NCBI RefSeq assembly: GCF_018598585.1 | Contig: NZ_JAHESD010000035.1 | Span: forward strand, 1-55,951 | Length of the DNA stretch: 55,951 nucleotides | Origin: Chryseosolibacter indicum | Lineage (GTDB): Bacteria > Bacteroidota > Bacteroidia > Cytophagales > Cyclobacteriaceae | Reading direction: 5' to 3' | Part shown: positions 46,601-55,655 of the stretch, piece by piece | How the letters are laid out: each line of letters starts with the position of its first letter | Numbering within the stretch: position 1 is the first letter of the stretch | The notes under the pieces: model-generated | Told to the model about the DNA's origin: nothing | What the model saw: the letters and a program-made list of their open reading frames with translations, nothing else | Databases searched by the model: none | Program-made: the position numbers and the translations under genes

Positions 46601-48418
46601 GGTGCATGTGACGCAGAAGTGGGCATGGATGTGATGTTGCGGTATTTTGGTCCTAACGTATCATGTGGTAATAAGCCCATCCGGGGATGGATCGCTAAGG
46701 GACAAGCGTATGCGTATATAGATGCTGTCATTGGCGTTAAAGTTGATATCGCTTTCGTGAAAGGAAAATTTGAAATTATTAACGCGGGTATTGGAGCGCT
46801 CGCCCAGGCAGAGGTGTTTACTACTCCAATCTGGTTGAATGCTAAAGTTGGAGGTTACTTCAGCGTTCTTGGCGGCGTTGTAAAAGGTAAATTCAGTATG
46901 GAGTTTGAATATGGCGAGAAGTGCCAGCTCCAGAATGTTGGAGATTTTGATATTGCTTCGCAGATGGCTGTTATTTCAGATCTTACACCTTCTGATTTAA
47001 GTGAAGATGTGAATGTCTTCAGTACACCCCAGGCAGTCTTCAATTTCGCGTTAGAGAAACCTTTTAACATGATGGATGCGATGGAGCAGGAACGGACATA
47101 TCGGATCCGACTTGATAATTTTACTGTACAAAATTTAACAGGAGGCAATTATATAACAGGTAGCCTAAAGTGGAACGATGATAAGACTTCTGTGTCGCTT
47201 AAACCTTCGGATATACTTCCACCTCAATCGCAAATAAAGGTCAATCTAGCTGTTGTATTTGAAGAGCTGGTAAACGGAGCATGGCAGGCAGTGATAGTCA
47301 ATGGGCAACCTGCAAAAGAAGTTCGGGAGAGCACAGTGACGTCAGGAAATGCACCTGATTTTATTCCACTGGAGAATGTTGCGTTTAGCTACCCAGTTAT
47401 TGGCCAGATGCATTTTCATCCTGCTGAATATAGTCAGGGATACATTATCCTTGACATGGGGCAGGACTATCTGTTTGAAAAAGATGCTGCGTGGAAAAAA
47501 CAAGTTTTGCGTTTTACTGACAGCGATGGTAAAAAACTCGAATCGGATATTAGTTACGATCCATCTCGCAACAAGATATCATTTAGCCTTCCTTCGGGAA
47601 TGAGAACAAGCATGGTTTATACATCAGAGATTGTAAACATTCCGAGTGATAATCAGGTTAATTTAAATGAAAACATTGATAAAGTAACTACGAACTACAA
47701 GGTAGGAGAGGAAACTAATATTAACATTGAAAATAATATAGCTAAAGGAGAGTTGACAAATTACCGAGAAAAATCTGTGTTTGGTTCGAATCCAGCAAAG
47801 GCATTTTTTAGGACGAGTAAGTTTGCAACGTTTGGTGAAAAGGTGGCTCAGCTTCAATTCTCCGGCTATGCTAGTGTTATTCTTTATGATAATGTGAGAC
47901 AGTTAAAAAACGGATTTCAGACTACAGAGTCGTTTGATAAGTTTGAGATAAGGGACACCGATACGCAGCCGGCGTTGGTTCAATTTACAGATCAATTGAC
48001 AAACAATTGGTTTGTTCAAACAATAGATCCAAATATCTATAAAATTTTCGAACGGAGTGGATCAGTTATTCGATGGAGGAACCCAGAAATCGCAGGTCGA
48101 CCACCTAGACGGGTTTATAAGATAGTTCAAAATCTTGATTACCCAGTTTTAACGGATCAGAACAAATCAGTAATGGGAAGTTACTCTATTGATTCATACC
48201 TGGGAGTAGACTACAATACTTCTTACTATTCCGAACGTGATTTTGTTGATCTTAAGAATGGGATTGTAAATCTTGGTAGATATGCTACTTACTACAATAC
48301 CCTTTCGTATAGTTTTCCGGTGATATATGCTGGTGAGTACCAATGCGAAGTAAAGTATGTACTACCAGGCACCAACGTCGTTACTTCCGCACATCATTTG
48401 AAGATTACTAATTTTTAA
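43694..48418 (+). CDS. very large exported protein of unknown family
   Basis: This 1574-residue protein has an N-terminal signal (IRTLFFVYICLVAYNVMA, about residues 5-23). The body is almost entirely beta-rich. Segments at about residues 430-1100 alternate sheet strands with glycines (GMPVSISRLKLGKNPDDDS, VAKFEAKLTAFKAHAIFGN, FDVSFDAKTGGVRNIGFDG), suggestive of a long repetitive beta-solenoid or barrel-like domain. An Ig-like or FN3-like part follows at about 1130-1300. I recognise no named domain and see no T9SS sorting sequence at the C-terminus (ends HHLKITNF). It is 10 bp upstream of the SprB-type gene, so the two form an operon. A G9 tract lies in its coding sequence. Confidence 0.8.
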   Translation: MNPTIRTLFFVYICLVAYNVMANRDTLSHTPEKRRSLTRPLLPTLYGPVANIKVKEDFRTYFQTSINDIRFSRNTEVSEKLAYARSLWKKVTQENRCLDSWDAIFPVLTDALTGNVKELPIALCIGTGGESKLTIIFDEILLTPVSSKIKVFAMVPLPESVTGDTNTDVGNNLEFMGEVEFSYTGGIREAKLSLIEDRVFLNDEKGDYMISFKAKKDNTTGTHLSFDCDGFQSVAADVDVEFSREIIVPIVEDNPSPDPSMMPRVKGNFQLEMGKDLWNDFIVAVSLPPFEHAKTKGMGFGFYLDQAYIDLSEKRNHPSFALPEGYSTDWLPEPNSPLWKGLFIKHAYLRLPEYQKKLNPVSNGTEEPRKIGVENLIIDDAGFSGTIYGEKLMQKSDVATKKFTIEKVVLSFLANELKQGTMEGEIIPPFSKDYRKATATNKTIAQSLRYAALVEPDIGVTLTASVPEGKFLPVSLFPGIDSLKLNAASLLEIRFSSKDFRMLANLNGSMKIGGDLFMTPEIKFEELILEANKESDYIPAFKGVKAFSFGDDESKLSGMPVSISRLKLGKNPDDDSMVGLEFDLHVNVMGEGSKNLFESKTSLVLWAKRDPVMKEWGPSGLELRDLEIKGEAGSVAKFEAKLTAFKAHAIFGNGYYGSGKLELFQQYKISATALWGSINNIRYGYFDILAENKAPIWQIPGTMGAMYIYGLGGGFYYKMKRAGFDYSSADGIGVSQSGTAYVPDAATSFGFKLMTVVGSPDKISYNGKLAFDVSFDAKTGGVRNIGFDGEMNFMTPKAITEENMISSVQGQLVAQVQGSGSYVDQAKANNDYGIKGKARIDWDLANKTLHGVITVEVNMEVIKGVGANNSAGQATIHFDPKDWYIYLGTPDNRMGLKAKLVMEQRITAYFMTGNRLPNFPAPPQKLTKILNVNEARDEVNYDQLTRGAGFMFGGSLGYSIDEVTFLIFYGACDAEVGMDVMLRYFGPNVSCGNKPIRGWIAKGQAYAYIDAVIGVKVDIAFVKGKFEIINAGIGALAQAEVFTTPIWLNAKVGGYFSVLGGVVKGKFSMEFEYGEKCQLQNVGDFDIASQMAVISDLTPSDLSEDVNVFSTPQAVFNFALEKPFNMMDAMEQERTYRIRLDNFTVQNLTGGNYITGSLKWNDDKTSVSLKPSDILPPQSQIKVNLAVVFEELVNGAWQAVIVNGQPAKEVRESTVTSGNAPDFIPLENVAFSYPVIGQMHFHPAEYSQGYIILDMGQDYLFEKDAAWKKQVLRFTDSDGKKLESDISYDPSRNKISFSLPSGMRTSMVYTSEIVNIPSDNQVNLNENIDKVTTNYKVGEETNINIENNIAKGELTNYREKSVFGSNPAKAFFRTSKFATFGEKVAQLQFSGYASVILYDNVRQLKNGFQTTESFDKFEIRDTDTQPALVQFTDQLTNNWFVQTIDPNIYKIFERSGSVIRWRNPEIAGRPPRRVYKIVQNLDYPVLTDQNKSVMGSYSIDSYLGVDYNTSYYSERDFVDLKNGIVNLGRYATYYNTLSYSFPVIYAGEYQCEVKYVLPGTNVVTSAHHLKITNF
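45827..45835 (+). repeat. G9 homopolymer inside the 1574-residue gene
   Basis: Nine G residues encode Gly-Gly-Gly near residue 713 (in YGLGGGFYY). Loss or gain of one G would truncate the protein at less than half its length. Such long G-tracts are unusual in this AT-leaning sequence. Confidence 0.85.
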
Positions 48419-48427
48419 TTAATACAG

Positions 48428-51400
48428 ATGAAACAGATATTATCAATCATTCTGGTATTTTTTTTAGCAGGCCTTCTACTGGTAACCAATGCACAAACAG
48501 TTATTAGCTCTATTGATCAAGGCACATATTCTTCATATGCCTTAAGGTTGAGATATACGTCTTCAGAGCCTTTGAATGTAACTTATGTTACCAATTTAAT
48601 TGAGACGAGAACGTATATTTATGAAAGCACAGCACGAAATGAAGTTGATGCCTATGTTTATAGCGGTGCCACTCGCCTGGAAGTATTTGAAGTACGAGGC
48701 GGTTCAATTACTAAATCATATAATCAGAGACCTACCCGCATCGTTATTAGGGCAAGAACAATGACCCGCACCACCGCTACCTATACGGGTCAGGGAGGAG
48801 GAGATAATACAGATACGGGAGAGCGTTTTAATTCCTGGACCGAGCAAGAGATAATCATTGAAAACTTTGCGAACTACAATGAGGAATTCTATGCCCTTGG
48901 TGGAAACGATAACGCAGGTAATGCTGATTTTTATTTGAGCGTTGCTAAGGAACCGGAATTGAGCGCAGCCTTAGATGTTTCATTATGCGGCGTTTCGGTA
49001 CCTGCGCTTAAGGGTGAATACGTTGGCCCAAATCATTCATATAATATCTTGACGATGTCAGAAGTTCCGGTTAATGGGAATGTTACGAAATATGGTAATG
49101 GATCTGGTACAATAAATTTTTCAGGACTAAAGTTAAATCCTTCAACACAATACAGACTTCATATTAATTATGGCGTAGCAGGTTTATCTTATAATAAGGT
49201 AATTACCTTTACTACACCTTCTGCAATTTCTATAACACAAAATTTGCCCAACGCAGGGCCGACCTGTGCTGGTGGTAATGGAAAGATTGTCATTGACGGA
49301 ATTTATGGGGGAAGCGGAGGTCCTTATGGTTTTTCAGTTGTGTCTTCCGGAAGTGCTGCACCTGCGGTTGAGAGCTTTACGTCTATCACTGGTTTTCCAC
49401 TTACTATTAGTCAACCTTCCGGTAATTACGATATATGGATTAAGGATAATAAGGGCTGCGCTGCGCAGGTTGGAAATGTACAGCATATTCCTGCATACAG
49501 CCCGATAGGCGTGCAACTTTTGAATGAAAATCTTATCCATCCGTTTTGTGATGGAAGGCCAAATGGGTCCTTCACTTTTAATATCACAGGGGGTAATGGA
49601 TCAAGTTATGAGTATGCCCTTAATGGGTCCAATAGTTTCACTGCAATTACTACTTCCGGAGGTTTATGGTCACTTAAGGAACTTCAAGAAGGTACTTATT
49701 CTTTTGTTTTCCGCAATCCCGGTTGTGACTCAGATAAGCAAACTGTTACCGAAAGTTTAACTTACATTAACAGCGCGCCTTTAGTAACAGTGGTTGAACA
49801 TTTAGACCCGATATGTTATGCGCACACAGGTAAAATTATATTTGAGGTTTCCGGTAGTAGTCCATATGGTTATGAGGTATCGATTGATGGAGAAGGATAC
49901 AATGCAATATCTTTAACAAGTGGACAGTGGACTGCAAATAATCTTTTAAGTAAAGAACATACCTTTGCATTTAAAATTGCGGGCTGCAATCCTTCGTTTT
50001 CTATTTCAGAAACAATTGCCCCGGCTCCTCCTGAAATTAACGCTGCCATTAATCCTGTAATCAAATTTCAAACTTATCACATTACCTGTAACGGTGGTAA
50101 TGACGGACAAATTGAAGTGTCTGGTGTATCTGGCGGAACAGCACCCGGTGGTTTTTCTGATTATGGTTTTAGTCTTAGCCTTGATGGAATTTTTCTTAAT
50201 GGCAATACAAATACTACGGAAGAGAAAATAAACTATTCAAACCTTAAGGCAGGGAATTATACGTTTGAGGTACGCGACAAAAATGCTTGTGTTAAGCAAT
50301 ATCCGGTAGTGGTTGCTCAACCTGACCTGGTAACGATTAGTTCTGTACTTAAAGAAGATGAAGTGTGTCTCGGGGCAAATGATGGAAAAATTACGGCCAC
50401 GCTGGCCGGTGGAACACAATCGTATACGGTTCGCCTATGGGAAAATGGAAATGAAAGAACCGATGTCTATCTCCATGAGGCCACACTTACAAATGAAACA
50501 CAAGTTACGTATGATGCAATAAGTCCTGGCGCATACAAAATTGGCATAAAAGATTTCAATGGTTGTCCTGATAATTGGCGCGTTTCAGGAATCATTACTA
50601 TTGAAGCAGCGCCATCATTACTTGGATTTACGTTCGATGCCATTGCTCCTGAGACCAAATTATTTGTTCAATGTAAGGATGATTCCAACGGTTCAATAAA
50701 GGTTGTCGCCTCCGGAGGATGGGGTGGATATACATATTCCACCAACAATGTTGATTTTGTTAATGACGGCGACTCGCATGTATTCAACAGCTTGCCTGCC
50801 GGGTTGCAAAGCTTCTATGTGAAGGATTCTCATGGGTGTACCCGTGAATTTGATGTTTCGTTTGATGAACCATCCGTTGCACTATCCCTCAATGCTTCCA
50901 TTATTCAACCCCGGTGTCCTGGAGAAGATAACGGAACCGTGCTGGTACAATCTTCAGGAGGGTGGGGGAACTACCAATTTTCGCCCGATGGATCAACCTA
51001 CTATACTAACACCGAGCATCCGGATGAATTTAATTTTGAAGGATTTGCAGCGGGCGAATATCGATTTTACGCCAAAGATCAAAAAGGTTGTGTTCAGCCC
51101 ACAACTATCCATATCAGTGATCGTGAGGTACTGGAAGCCTCACTGGTTAATAAGGAAGATATAACATGCAATGGAAGAAATACCGGTAATATTCTTATTC
51201 AATTGCAGGGAGGAACAGCTCCCTATACATCCACAGCAGTCCATACTGCAACAGGATTGGTAACTGAATCAGAAAATGAGACTGACTTCACTTCTTTGGC
51301 CGCCGGTAGTTACAACGTAATTGTCGTAGATAACCTTGGTTGTCGTAAAGTGATTCCGGATGTTGAGATAGATCAGCCCGATGCACTGGCGATAACAGTG

Positions 51401-53356
51401 GATAATGTGATATTACCTACTTCATGTGGTGAAAGTGATGGGAGGGTCGAGGTTTTGTTAAGTGGTGGTTCCTCACAATTTGAGCACATATGGTATCATG
51501 GGGATGATGTACTGTCACATGACCAGAACCTGTACAATGTTGCCTCCGGTGCTTACACGTTACGCATTGCCGATTTGAACGACCTCTCATGTATTACTGA
51601 ACGTACCATTGGTGTTTCCGATCGGTCTGCTCCGTTGATTAATATTGATAATATAAAACCTGTGACGTGTTTGGGTGGAAATGATGGCGCTGTATCCATT
51701 AGCATTTCTGGTGGTGTTGAACCTGTTATAATTACCTGGTCCAATGGAAGCACTACATTGTATAACGACGGACTTCATGCGGCGGATTATGTTGTTCAGG
51801 TGCAGGACGCATTGAAATGTATTGGAACGGAAACGGTAACAATTCCAAACTTGCCTGCACTTGGGATCACAGCCTTGCAACTAATACATCCAAGTTGTCC
51901 GCAGCTGCCCGATGGTCAGATTTCTATTGCTATTGTAAACGCACAAGGAACTGCACAGTTTACATGGCATGACGGACACACGGGTGAGACACAGCGGGAG
52001 CAACTACAGGAAGGTAATTATACGGTTACTGTAACAGATGATGCAGGATGTGCTGCTAGTGCTACTTTCTCACTTCGTGATCCTCTTCCTGTAACCATTA
52101 ACACCATTAAGCAAAGTCAATTGAATTGTTATAACGACTGTGATGGGGAGATTCAAACAGTGCCCTCTGGTGGGTCCGGGAATTATCGATATGAATGGAG
52201 TAGTGCGTCCTGGGATAACAAGCGCGAAACTGCTTCTATTAACAGATTGTGTGCAGGAATATATACTGCCTCTCTTAAAGACGATAACGGATGCAGTATC
52301 TCGAAAACATTTACTGTATTAAATCCGCTAGAGATCGCTATATCTCCCGTCATTACATCACCCTCGTGCTTTGATGGTACTAACGGCAAAATTGTGGTGA
52401 ATACACAAAACGGTGTTATGCCGTATTCTTATAGATGGAATCATGAGGAATGGAGTGACGAGCTTGTAACTCCAGAAAATGAATTGCAAGGGCTTCATTC
52501 AGGAACATATGATCTTATTCTTACTGATGCTTTGGGATGTACCAAAGAAACAGGTGTAACACTTATAGATCCGCCCAAGGTAGAAATTAAAATTGACGAT
52601 GAAATTTATTTGTGTGGAGGGGAATCCATTGAATTAAATACGGGCTATCCAGGCAGCATTTATTCATGGAAGTCAGACAAGGGCTTTTCAGATCATGGGC
52701 AGGTCGTTACGATTGGGGAGCCTGCCACGTATGAAGTTGAAGTGGTCACCGAAGCAGGGTGCGTTGACAGTCATACATTCAAAATTGTCAATTCGAATGA
52801 ATTGCTGAAGGCTAATTTCCTTCTCTCCAGCGAGGCTGTTGTGGGTGATACGGTAGTGATGATAGATGTGTCCTTTCCAGCACCAACGCGTATCCAGTGG
52901 GATGTTACAGGGAACCCGGAGCGGTTGCAGGAGCCGGATTCTTACTACCAGGAATTCAGATATTACCATACAGGTGAAGAAGAGGTGACATTATATGCAT
53001 ACAAGGGTGATTGCATGGATGCCGTGACAAAACGAATTACAATTTATGGATCGAAGGAGACGCTCGAACAAGGGAGATCAGGTCTTGGATATGAAGGTCT
53101 GACCCTTCAGGAATTCAATGTCTTCCCCAACCCCAACAAGGGTGTATTTAGAGCATCGGTAACGTTTAGTGCACCAGCGGATGTAAAGCTCAGTGTGATG
53201 CCACTGGATCAACGTTCTACTTTAAAAGTCATTACAGGGTCTGGCCAAAATCATTATGAATTTGACCTGTCCTTGCCAGGTGAAACAACAGGGCTTCATG
53301 TGCTCTACCTGGAAGCCGGCAAAATAAGAGAGGTCAGCAAATTTCTAGTTCATTGA
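48428..53356 (+). CDS. SprB-repeat surface adhesin with T9SS sorting domain
   Basis: This 1642-residue secreted protein has a signal peptide (QILSIILVFFLAGLLLVTNA), a unique N-terminal beta region to about residue 270, then about 13 SprB-type repeats (about 277-1380). Each repeat runs from a Cys-containing start such as ITCNGGNDGQI, through a central GG, to GxYxxxVxDxxGC. An Ig-like domain follows (about 1385-1450, beginning YLCGGESIELNTGYPG) and then a PKD-like segment. A type A T9SS C-terminal domain begins near residue 1558 (LQEFNVFPNPNKGVFRASV) and ends SKFLVH. SprB-type proteins act as mobile adhesins in gliding Bacteroidota; here neither sprF nor other gliding genes are adjacent. T9SS export is well supported by the sorting domain. 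Confidence 0.92.
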   Translation: MKQILSIILVFFLAGLLLVTNAQTVISSIDQGTYSSYALRLRYTSSEPLNVTYVTNLIETRTYIYESTARNEVDAYVYSGATRLEVFEVRGGSITKSYNQRPTRIVIRARTMTRTTATYTGQGGGDNTDTGERFNSWTEQEIIIENFANYNEEFYALGGNDNAGNADFYLSVAKEPELSAALDVSLCGVSVPALKGEYVGPNHSYNILTMSEVPVNGNVTKYGNGSGTINFSGLKLNPSTQYRLHINYGVAGLSYNKVITFTTPSAISITQNLPNAGPTCAGGNGKIVIDGIYGGSGGPYGFSVVSSGSAAPAVESFTSITGFPLTISQPSGNYDIWIKDNKGCAAQVGNVQHIPAYSPIGVQLLNENLIHPFCDGRPNGSFTFNITGGNGSSYEYALNGSNSFTAITTSGGLWSLKELQEGTYSFVFRNPGCDSDKQTVTESLTYINSAPLVTVVEHLDPICYAHTGKIIFEVSGSSPYGYEVSIDGEGYNAISLTSGQWTANNLLSKEHTFAFKIAGCNPSFSISETIAPAPPEINAAINPVIKFQTYHITCNGGNDGQIEVSGVSGGTAPGGFSDYGFSLSLDGIFLNGNTNTTEEKINYSNLKAGNYTFEVRDKNACVKQYPVVVAQPDLVTISSVLKEDEVCLGANDGKITATLAGGTQSYTVRLWENGNERTDVYLHEATLTNETQVTYDAISPGAYKIGIKDFNGCPDNWRVSGIITIEAAPSLLGFTFDAIAPETKLFVQCKDDSNGSIKVVASGGWGGYTYSTNNVDFVNDGDSHVFNSLPAGLQSFYVKDSHGCTREFDVSFDEPSVALSLNASIIQPRCPGEDNGTVLVQSSGGWGNYQFSPDGSTYYTNTEHPDEFNFEGFAAGEYRFYAKDQKGCVQPTTIHISDREVLEASLVNKEDITCNGRNTGNILIQLQGGTAPYTSTAVHTATGLVTESENETDFTSLAAGSYNVIVVDNLGCRKVIPDVEIDQPDALAITVDNVILPTSCGESDGRVEVLLSGGSSQFEHIWYHGDDVLSHDQNLYNVASGAYTLRIADLNDLSCITERTIGVSDRSAPLINIDNIKPVTCLGGNDGAVSISISGGVEPVIITWSNGSTTLYNDGLHAADYVVQVQDALKCIGTETVTIPNLPALGITALQLIHPSCPQLPDGQISIAIVNAQGTAQFTWHDGHTGETQREQLQEGNYTVTVTDDAGCAASATFSLRDPLPVTINTIKQSQLNCYNDCDGEIQTVPSGGSGNYRYEWSSASWDNKRETASINRLCAGIYTASLKDDNGCSISKTFTVLNPLEIAISPVITSPSCFDGTNGKIVVNTQNGVMPYSYRWNHEEWSDELVTPENELQGLHSGTYDLILTDALGCTKETGVTLIDPPKVEIKIDDEIYLCGGESIELNTGYPGSIYSWKSDKGFSDHGQVVTIGEPATYEVEVVTEAGCVDSHTFKIVNSNELLKANFLLSSEAVVGDTVVMIDVSFPAPTRIQWDVTGNPERLQEPDSYYQEFRYYHTGEEEVTLYAYKGDCMDAVTKRITIYGSKETLEQGRSGLGYEGLTLQEFNVFPNPNKGVFRASVTFSAPADVKLSVMPLDQRSTLKVITGSGQNHYEFDLSLPGETTGLHVLYLEAGKIREVSKFLVH
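49257..52570 (+). repeat. array of about 13 SprB-type protein repeats
   Basis: The coding repeats are about 60-90 codons each, diverged at DNA level, with recurring Cys-x-G-x-D/N-G near the start and D-x-x-G-C near the end. Two-cysteine spacing suggests one disulfide per unit. Confidence 0.8.
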
Positions 53357-53371
53357 TCCACTTCTATACCT

Positions 53372-55624
53372 GTGAAAAACTTTTTGTTTCTATTGGCAAT
53401 TGTAGGTTTTACTACCTCTACATGGGGACAGCTTTATCCGGTGCGGGGTACTGCCTCCCTTACGCCACCTTATTCCCTCTATCTCTCTGACTATGCCTCA
53501 AATATATCAGAAGGATTAAAAGTGAACCTGGTACTTGCTGATCGCAATGAGCAAACTTATAATATAGGCCTTGATGTATCCATTGAAGGTGCAGGTATTA
53601 CCTTGAGGTTAAAGCGCGGCCTTAATCTTCCGCCTATCGTAATAACTGGCGGCATGGCAACGCTCATCAGCGGAGCGGACCTGGAGCCATACTTTAATCC
53701 CCAGAATCTGGATTTCCAGGGTTTGTCTGCATCCAATTTCATTTCTACAGGAGGAAAGCTTCCAGAAGGTGTTTACAACTTTTGCTTTCAGGTTTATGAT
53801 TACTATAAACGTGTTCCAGTATCTACTACATTTTGTACAAGTGCCTGGATATTTTTAAATGATCCACCCTTTTTGAATCAGCCTTTTAATCACTCAAAGG
53901 TTACAGTGCAAAATCCCCAGGTCATTCGCTTTCAATGGACGCCCATGCATCGTAACTCGATCAATTCCGCTTTTGACACCGAGTACAACCTTTATATCAA
54001 AGAATATACGATGGACGATGTAAATATCGATCCTTATGAGTTAATGCGGTCTCCTATACGTACTCTATTTACAACCACAGTAAATGAAACAAGTTTTGTC
54101 TATGATATCGATGAGCCGGCATTAACACCCGGTAAACGCTATGCATTTGCAGTGCAGGCGAGAGACCGATCGGGCAGAGACATGTTTAAGAACGAAGGAA
54201 TGAGTGAAGTATTTATCTTCACTTATGGTGATCCACTTGACCCTGTCGATGGGATCTCCGGTAAGTCTACAAGCTCCAGGGAAGCAGAATTTAAATGGGA
54301 TTCAAAGACATCCCAGAACAGATATACTTTCCGTTATCGCGTTGCTGGCTCTGAGCAATGGAATGAAAAGGAGCTTGTGCTTACCAATTTAAAGTTGACC
54401 AATCTTAGCGCTAATACAGACTATGAGTACCAGGTGCGTGCTATTTACGGCGCAATGGAAGGTCCATGGTCATCAACACATCGCGTAAAGACACTGTTGG
54501 AATCTTATGAATCCAACTTCACCTGCGGTGCTACTCCGGCATCGTGGAGCCTTTCGAATACAGAACTGATTTCTTCACTGGTTGCCGGAGATACAATCTT
54601 TGTCTCAGACTTCGCTATTGTTCTTGTGGATGTTACAGGAGGAGATGGAATCTTCTCGGGAAAAGGTATGATAGAAATTCCTTTTTTGAATCAACATTTA
54701 AAGACCAATCAAACAGATCCCAAGGTTAAGTTACTTGTACAATTTGACAACATTAACGTGAACACTGCCAGAAGAATGATTGCAGGGGAAGTAAAAGTAA
54801 CCAGTGGTGGAGTACAAATTACAAGTGACTACTATGCAAGGACGATCAGTGATGCGGTAACAAAAGTGGAAGTAGTGCTGGCTGACCTGGAGGAGATTGC
54901 TACCATGATTGAAGACATAGAGGAGACAATGGCAGAGTTTCTTGGCGACGAGGAAGTGCAGATTGATGAAAGTGCTTATGCCAATTACAGTCCGCTGGAG
55001 CTGGTGGAAGAAGCAAAGAAGCTGGTGAAGGAAGCTGAAGAAGCAGTAAAGCGAAAAGATCCGGATGCTGTTAAAAATCTGAAGAAAGGTCTGGCACTTA
55101 TGAAAAAGGCACTTCAATTAATGGATGAGTTTAAGACCACAGGTGAGTATGCAGGAGACTTGTTAGTAGTGATCGTAGAGATTATGAATGAAAACGCTGA
55201 GCTCTATGCAACGAAGGCGGAGTCTGTTAAGAAGTTGATTGAAGGAGTGGCGAGTTCTTTGGGTATGGATGAGTCAGAAGAAGAACTTGATGCAGTTGTG
55301 ATTAACGAGGAGTTCTTTATCGAGGTTCCACAAGCTGATCTGTCTGCACAGGAGAAAAGTTCCCTTGAAGCAGAACGATTATTTAAAGATGCGTTTGACT
55401 TCATCATTATGAATCGCACAATCTTTCTCACCTTAAAATACTACACCACAGGTGATAATTATTCCGTTTTCCTGCAGGATTTTCTTCATCAGATCGATGG
55501 TGTCTACAAAGAATATCGCAAAGTGAAGCAAAATGGAAGCGAAGGTGAAGTGCATAGCTTTCTTAAAACGAAGCTGGTAGCGATACTCGAGAATTATGTT
55601 GTTGAAGCCGAGAAGAATAAATAA
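53372..55624 (+). CDS. TANFOR-like/fibronectin III surface protein with helical C-terminus
   Basis: This 750-residue exported protein begins with GTG 15 bp after the adhesin stop and has a signal peptide (FLFLLAIVGFTTSTWG). Residues ~25-165 resemble the TANFOR domain of Bacteroidota surface proteins (LTPPYSLYLSDYASNISEGL, RLKRGLNLPPIVITGG). One or two FN3-like domains follow (about 170-290 and 295-375, with LTNLSANTDYEYQVRAIYG). Next is a beta domain of about 100 residues (AGDTIFVSDFAIVLVDVTGG). The last ~220 residues are charged alpha-helix and coiled coil (VEEAKKLVKEAEEAVKRKD). No T9SS sorting domain is visible. The helical C-terminus is unlike the rest and may be a separate effector or polymerisation module; this is inference. 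It is cotranscribed with its upstream neighbours. Confidence 0.8.
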   Translation: MKNFLFLLAIVGFTTSTWGQLYPVRGTASLTPPYSLYLSDYASNISEGLKVNLVLADRNEQTYNIGLDVSIEGAGITLRLKRGLNLPPIVITGGMATLISGADLEPYFNPQNLDFQGLSASNFISTGGKLPEGVYNFCFQVYDYYKRVPVSTTFCTSAWIFLNDPPFLNQPFNHSKVTVQNPQVIRFQWTPMHRNSINSAFDTEYNLYIKEYTMDDVNIDPYELMRSPIRTLFTTTVNETSFVYDIDEPALTPGKRYAFAVQARDRSGRDMFKNEGMSEVFIFTYGDPLDPVDGISGKSTSSREAEFKWDSKTSQNRYTFRYRVAGSEQWNEKELVLTNLKLTNLSANTDYEYQVRAIYGAMEGPWSSTHRVKTLLESYESNFTCGATPASWSLSNTELISSLVAGDTIFVSDFAIVLVDVTGGDGIFSGKGMIEIPFLNQHLKTNQTDPKVKLLVQFDNINVNTARRMIAGEVKVTSGGVQITSDYYARTISDAVTKVEVVLADLEEIATMIEDIEETMAEFLGDEEVQIDESAYANYSPLELVEEAKKLVKEAEEAVKRKDPDAVKNLKKGLALMKKALQLMDEFKTTGEYAGDLLVVIVEIMNENAELYATKAESVKKLIEGVASSLGMDESEEELDAVVINEEFFIEVPQADLSAQEKSSLEAERLFKDAFDFIIMNRTIFLTLKYYTTGDNYSVFLQDFLHQIDGVYKEYRKVKQNGSEGEVHSFLKTKLVAILENYVVEAEKNK

Positions 55625-55655
55625 TCTATATCATTCTTAAAAAATCTGAATTAGC

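Noticed and set aside
44366-47148. Antisense and alternative frames inside the 1574-residue gene
   Set aside because: No motif or initiation context; the main frame is continuous and has a signal peptide.
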